Part shown: piece by piece, positions 60,694 to 64,000 of the stretch
Layout: each line of letters starts with the position of its first letter
How positions within the stretch are numbered: position 1 is the first letter of the stretch
Source of the DNA: UBA1723 sp045641065
GTDB lineage: Bacteria > Bacteroidota > Bacteroidia > Bacteroidales > Paludibacteraceae
NCBI GenBank assembly: GCA_045641065.1
Contig: JAZUGF010000068.1
Location: forward strand, 20,148-84,147
Reading direction: 5' to 3'
Length of the DNA stretch: 64,000 nucleotides
Made by a program: the position numbers and the translations under genes
Notes under the pieces: generated by a model
Database searches by the model: none
The model's input: the letters and a program-made list of their open reading frames with translations, nothing else
Told to the model about the DNA's origin: nothing

Positions 60694-62556
60694 ATGGCAA
60701 ACAACACAACATCATTATTGTCGTTGCAGCGTCATCGCGACCTGCTGAAGATGGAATACGAATACGATAGGAAGAGTTTCGACGTTCAGTCTTCCCAGAT
60801 TTCTATTTCCAAGAAAATTTCTGCCGGCATCTGCCGTTACCCTGTCTCTTTGGGTAAATCCTACTACAACTCACTGAATCAGTTTGTTGTGGAGATTCTT
60901 CACGCTCCGTTGGAAGATGAGGAGGACCATTTTGAATATGGTAAGGCTGTGCAATTCTTCAGCGTCTCTTATAATGAGGAGATTCGTGTGGTGAAGACGA
61001 ACGCACAGGTGAGCTATGCCACGCCTACAATGCTGGTGGTGACGTTGCCAGGTAGGGATGCCCTTGGTGCTTTGGAGTCGGTCAACCGTCTCGGCGTGCA
61101 GTTGGGCTTCGACGAGAGCAGCTATAAGGCTATGTTCGAGGCTATGGACAGGGTGATGAGCGTGAAGGATGGCAGACTCTATGATCTGCGTGAGATTCTG
61201 CTCGGCAACCGTGAACCCAATTTCTTCGATTTCTCACCTATCCGTTTCCCGTGGCTGAACAGTTCACAGGAGGAGGCAATCAATAAGATTCTTCGTGCTA
61301 AAGATGTCGCTATCGTCCACGGACCTCCAGGAACAGGTAAGACAACAACGCTCGTAGAGGCTATATATGAGACGTTGCGACGCGAGACACAGGTGCTTGT
61401 GTGTGCACAGAGTAATATGGCTGTGGATTGGATATCCGAGCAACTTGCCGACCGTGGCATCAGTGTATTGCGTATTGGAAATCCGTCCCGCGTCGACGAT
61501 AAAATGCTCTCTTCTACATATGAGCGACGCTTCGAATCTCATCCTATGTACGATACTCTTTGGGGTATGCGTAAGACGGTGCGTGAACTTTATCGCACTA
61601 ATAAGGATAAGGCTCGTGCTGTGAAGGAGAAAGCGGAGGCATTGGAATATGAGATTCGTGAGAGTTTGTTCTCCGATTCACGTGTCGTGGCTTGTACTTT
61701 GGTGGGTGCTGCCAATCCTATATTATATGGTAGAAATTTCCAGTCACTCTTTATAGATGAGGCCGCACAGGCGATGGAGGCTGCTTGTTGGATTCCGATT
61801 GCCAAGTCGCATCGTGTCATTTTTGCTGGCGACCATAAACAATTGCCGCCTACAATCAAGTGTTTTGAGGCTGAAAAAGCCGGACTTTCACACACTTTGA
61901 TGGAGAAATTGGCAGAAACAAAGCCGACGTCGGTTTCACTATTGAATGTGCAGTACCGTATGCATGAGAGCATTATGAAATTCTCATCAGATTGGTTTTA
62001 CGACGGTAAACTAAAGGCTGCGGAGGAGGTCAAGTGTCGAGGCGTATTGGATTTTGATAACCCGTTGGAGTGGATCAACACGGAGGAATTGTCGTTTGAG
62101 GAGGAGTATGTTTCTCAGTCGGCAGGACGTGTCAATAAAATGGAGGGCGAGCTTACCATCGCATTGCTGACTCAGTTTATAGAGAAAATCGGACCGGACA
62201 GAGTCAAAGAGGAACGTATTGATTTTGGAATCATCTCACCATATAAGAATCAGGTTTATTACCTACGCCACCTTATAAAAGAGTCGAAATTCCTGAAACC
62301 GTTCAGGAAATTCATCACGGTCAATTCCGTCGACGGATTCCAGGGCCAGGAGCGCGACGTCGTGATCATTAGCCTTGTACGCTCCAATGAGAATGGAGAG
62401 ATCGGATTCTTGAAAGAGTTGCGACGCATGAACGTGGCGATGACGCGAGCAAGAATGAAACTCATGATAATAGGTAATGCGGCAACATTGTCGCACCACG
62501 CATTTTATAGAAAGTTGTGGGAATGGGTGAAGGAGACTAAAAAAATGGAATGCTAG
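60694..62556 (+). CDS. SF1 helicase, UPF1/DNA2-like
   Basis: 620 residues. After a beta-rich N-terminal domain (about 1-180), the motor has Walker A GPPGTGKTTTLVEAIYE at about 210, QSNMAVDWISEQL (motif Ia region), Walker B FIDEAAQAMEA at about 353, FAGDHKQLPPTIKC (motif III), NVQYRMHESIMKF (motif IV), DGFQGQERDVVIISLVRSN (motif V) and NVAMTRARMKL (motif VI). Such helicases unwind RNA or DNA with 5'-3' polarity. It lacks extra nuclease domains. Its stop codon is inside the terminator loop. Confidence 0.9.
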   Translation: MANNTTSLLSLQRHRDLLKMEYEYDRKSFDVQSSQISISKKISAGICRYPVSLGKSYYNSLNQFVVEILHAPLEDEEDHFEYGKAVQFFSVSYNEEIRVVKTNAQVSYATPTMLVVTLPGRDALGALESVNRLGVQLGFDESSYKAMFEAMDRVMSVKDGRLYDLREILLGNREPNFFDFSPIRFPWLNSSQEEAINKILRAKDVAIVHGPPGTGKTTTLVEAIYETLRRETQVLVCAQSNMAVDWISEQLADRGISVLRIGNPSRVDDKMLSSTYERRFESHPMYDTLWGMRKTVRELYRTNKDKARAVKEKAEALEYEIRESLFSDSRVVACTLVGAANPILYGRNFQSLFIDEAAQAMEAACWIPIAKSHRVIFAGDHKQLPPTIKCFEAEKAGLSHTLMEKLAETKPTSVSLLNVQYRMHESIMKFSSDWFYDGKLKAAEEVKCRGVLDFDNPLEWINTEELSFEEEYVSQSAGRVNKMEGELTIALLTQFIEKIGPDRVKEERIDFGIISPYKNQVYYLRHLIKESKFLKPFRKFITVNSVDGFQGQERDVVIISLVRSNENGEIGFLKELRRMNVAMTRARMKLMIIGNAATLSHHAFYRKLWEWVKETKKMEC

Positions 62557-62576
62557 TTTGGCATTCCAATTTTTTA
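62547..62576 (+). terminator. Terminator overlapping helicase stop codon
   Basis: GGAATGC/GCATTCC with the stop codon TAG in the 7-base loop, then AATTTTTT. Confidence 0.8.
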
Positions 62577-62585
62577 TTATCTTTG
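62557..62585 (+). promoter_or_regulatory. Promoter of PDDEXK_2 copy 2
   Basis: TTTG at 62557-62560 inside the terminator loop, 17 bp, TATCTTTG at 62578-62585. The leader GTTAAAGTTTAGTC... matches copies 1 and 3. Confidence 0.65.
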
Positions 62586-62647
62586 CAATAGTTAAAGTTT
62601 AGTCGACAAGATTAGACACAGTATAAATTAATATAATTCATTAAATC

Positions 62648-63562
62648 ATGGGCAAATACATCGATTTGCGATGTGATTTCGGGTTCAAGTATTGTATGTC
62701 AGACCCGATAATCATGAGATCCTTCCTAAATGCGATCCTGGAAGGCGACGTGGAGACAATCACGGATGTCAATTTTGAGAATGTGGAAATTCCACGAGAA
62801 ACATCCAGCCAACGTGGAGTAACGTTCGATCTTCACTGCACGACACAGAGCGGAGACTCAATCTTGATTGAGATGCAGAATTCGTGTCAGGACTATTTCA
62901 AGACAAGGGCAAACTATTACGTCTACCGTCTTCTTGACAGTAAGATAGAAAAAGGATTGGAGTGGAGGAAAATGGAGAAGGACATCGACAGAATCATCGG
63001 CATCTTCATTTTGGGAGAGAAAATGGCTGACATCAACAAGGCACTGACCTGCACAGCTGAGTGTGACGTCAAAACAGGAGAAGTGTTTTGGGACAGACAT
63101 CGAAAATATTTTATATCTTTGCCGTCGTTCGAGTTGGATATCAAAGACTTCACAACAAAGGACATTTGGATTAACCTCTTCAAAAACTTAGGGAATATGG
63201 AAAACATTCATTCATCTGTGTTTGAGAGAGCAGACGAAGGTTTGCTTAGACTAATAGAGAAAGCCAAGGTAGGAGCTTTGTCTAAGGATGATCGTGCCGT
63301 GTATGAAGCGAGCCTCAAGAAACTTGCAGATGAGATGGACATGGAGGAGCATGGTTTTAAGAAAGGGATTAAGCAAGGTATAGAGATTGGAAAAGAAGAA
63401 GGAATTGAGATCGGCAGAGAAGAAGGAATCGAGATTGGAGAAAAACGAGGTGAACGTAACAAAACCATTCAATTTGCTATAGGCATGAAGGCAGAGGGAC
63501 TTGACTTCAATCTTATTCATAAACTGACTGGACTTTCTTTAGAAGAAATAGAGAAGTTATAA
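62648..63562 (+). CDS. PD-(D/E)XK nuclease family protein (PDDEXK_2 / Rpn-like), copy 2
   Basis: 304 residues, close to copy 1 throughout (DLRCDFGFKYCMSDPI, FDLHC...GDSILIEMQNS, FWDRHRKYF). The C-terminal repeat region is longer: GIEIGKEE, GIEIGREE, GIEIGEKR in a row, three units against two in copy 1. It ends LSLEEIEKL. Copy 3, starting 187 bp further on, is nearly identical at DNA level, so these two are a recent tandem duplication. Confidence 0.87.
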   Translation: MGKYIDLRCDFGFKYCMSDPIIMRSFLNAILEGDVETITDVNFENVEIPRETSSQRGVTFDLHCTTQSGDSILIEMQNSCQDYFKTRANYYVYRLLDSKIEKGLEWRKMEKDIDRIIGIFILGEKMADINKALTCTAECDVKTGEVFWDRHRKYFISLPSFELDIKDFTTKDIWINLFKNLGNMENIHSSVFERADEGLLRLIEKAKVGALSKDDRAVYEASLKKLADEMDMEEHGFKKGIKQGIEIGKEEGIEIGREEGIEIGEKRGERNKTIQFAIGMKAEGLDFNLIHKLTGLSLEEIEKL

Positions 63563-63570
63563 TCATTCAT

Positions 63571-63605
63571 AAAATAGGGCGAGACATTGTTTTCACCCTA
63601 TTTTT
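63571..63605 (+). terminator. Terminator of PDDEXK_2 copy 2
   Basis: AAAATAGGG/CCCTATTTT with a 16-base loop and T tract. Confidence 0.75.
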
Positions 63606-63659
63606 CAGTAAAGATACCGTGGCCGAGATTTGTTTGCAGGGAAAAGTCAAAGAACCAAA

Positions 63660-63689
63660 TTGACATAAGGTAAATTATTGCTATCTTTG
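63660..63689 (+). promoter_or_regulatory. Promoter of PDDEXK_2 copy 3
   Basis: TTG at 63660-63662, 19 bp, TATCTTTG at 63682-63689, then the conserved leader. Confidence 0.7.
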
Positions 63690-63749
63690 AATAGTTAAAG
63701 TTTAGTCGGCAAGATTAGACACAGTATAAATTATATAATTCATTAAATC

Positions 63750-64000
63750 ATGGGCAAATACATCGATTTGCGATGCGATTTCGGGTTCAAGTATTGTATG
63801 TCAGACCCGATAATCATGAGATCCTTTCTAAATGCGATCTTGGAAGGCGACGTGGAGACAATCACGGATGTCAATTTTGAGAATGTGGAGATTCCACGAG
63901 AAACATCCAGCCAACGTGGAGTAACATTCGATCTTCACTGCACGACAAAGAGCGGAGACTCAATCTTGATTGAGATGCAGAATTCATGTCAGGACTATTT
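63750..64000 (+). CDS. PD-(D/E)XK nuclease family protein, copy 3, 3'-truncated by the window edge
   Basis: The first 83 codons are visible and differ from copy 2 at only a handful of bases, mostly silent. DLRCDFGFKYCMSDPI and the Asp/Glu-x-Gln nuclease motif are included. The rest lies outside the window. The conserved leader and promoter show that the whole transcription unit was duplicated, not just the reading frame. Confidence 0.87.
   Translation, partial: MGKYIDLRCDFGFKYCMSDPIIMRSFLNAILEGDVETITDVNFENVEIPRETSSQRGVTFDLHCTTKSGDSILIEMQNSCQDY

Noticed and set aside
59949..60700. IS605-type element with TnpB and guide RNA
   Set aside because: No tnpB-like gene follows; the next gene is an SF1 helicase with its own promoter.

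Overview
The window looks like the chromosome of a gut- or rumen-type member of the Bacteroidales. Evidence for this: promoter -7 elements of the Bacteroidetes form TAnnTTTG (several with a TTG/TTTG box about 19 bp upstream), type IX secretion (T9SS) sorting tails, BspA-like leucine-rich-repeat surface proteins, FISUMP, DUF4384 and DUF3990 proteins, and two GH9 cellulases. No species can be named from the sequence alone. The window starts inside a BspA-like gene and ends inside a PD-(D/E)XK nuclease gene.

Layout. 1-5.2 kb: three secreted BspA-like LRR proteins (the first lacks its 5' end), two followed by hexanucleotide (ACGAAR)n arrays. 5.3-8.2 kb, minus strand: acetate kinase, phosphotransacetylase and PurE. 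8.4-21.3 kb: a long plus-strand run with very short gaps, namely GlnRS, two paralogous lipoproteins, a CPA2 antiporter, an acyltransferase, RuvB, an RluA-type pseudouridine synthase, a degenerate ureohydrolase, then three paralogous multispanning membrane proteins, two of which overlap by ATGA with unlisted 25-26 residue hydrophobic micro-ORFs. 21.4-26.4 kb: accessory DNA with a PDDEXK_2 nuclease, a T9SS mini-protein plus esterase, a broken AAA ATPase and a DUF3990 toxin-antitoxin-like pair. 26.4-31.0 kb: a MacA/MacB/TolC-type export operon on the minus strand. 31.2-38.4 kb: a stand-alone adenylation-carrier-reductase enzyme, an outer-membrane beta-barrel candidate and a large MscS channel. 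38.7-49.3 kb: GH9 cellulase, a CHASE2 / WG-caspase / DUF4384 module, a FISUMP protein, an AAA-DUF4143 ATPase with palindromic operators, tRNA-Arg(CCT) and a second GH9 cellulase with a T9SS tail. 49.3-52.9 kb: iron alcohol dehydrogenase, a decayed GNAT toxin-antitoxin pair and a SulP transporter. 53.0-57.2 kb: two DUF1016 nucleases (one internally deleted), another BspA-like protein and clustered palindromic repeats. 57.2-64 kb: ThiL, a Mur ligase, an HUH (RAYT/IS200-like) transposase with its own repeat cluster, an SF1 helicase and two near-identical PDDEXK_2 nuclease genes in tandem.

Themes. Extracellular polysaccharide breakdown is represented by two GH9 enzymes, a CE1-like esterase and several surface proteins that share a short N-terminal segment (K/DGQ-x-x-RYDV-x-x-V-x-x-V-x-F). 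Core metabolism is represented by acetate formation, purine, thiamine and tRNA charging genes. The most unusual features are: (1) five accessory loci (PDDEXK_2, DUF3990 pair, AAA-DUF4143, DUF1016, DUF1016 pseudogene) each bracketed by a pair of direct repeats, four of which carry a terminator-like hairpin and one of which is a perfect 62-bp repeat; (2) the membrane-protein paralogs with translationally coupled, mutually similar micropeptides; (3) the CHASE2-caspase-DUF4384 module; (4) ACGAAR arrays placed between a stop codon and a hairpin at three loci. All functional statements are from reading the sequence; no database search was run.
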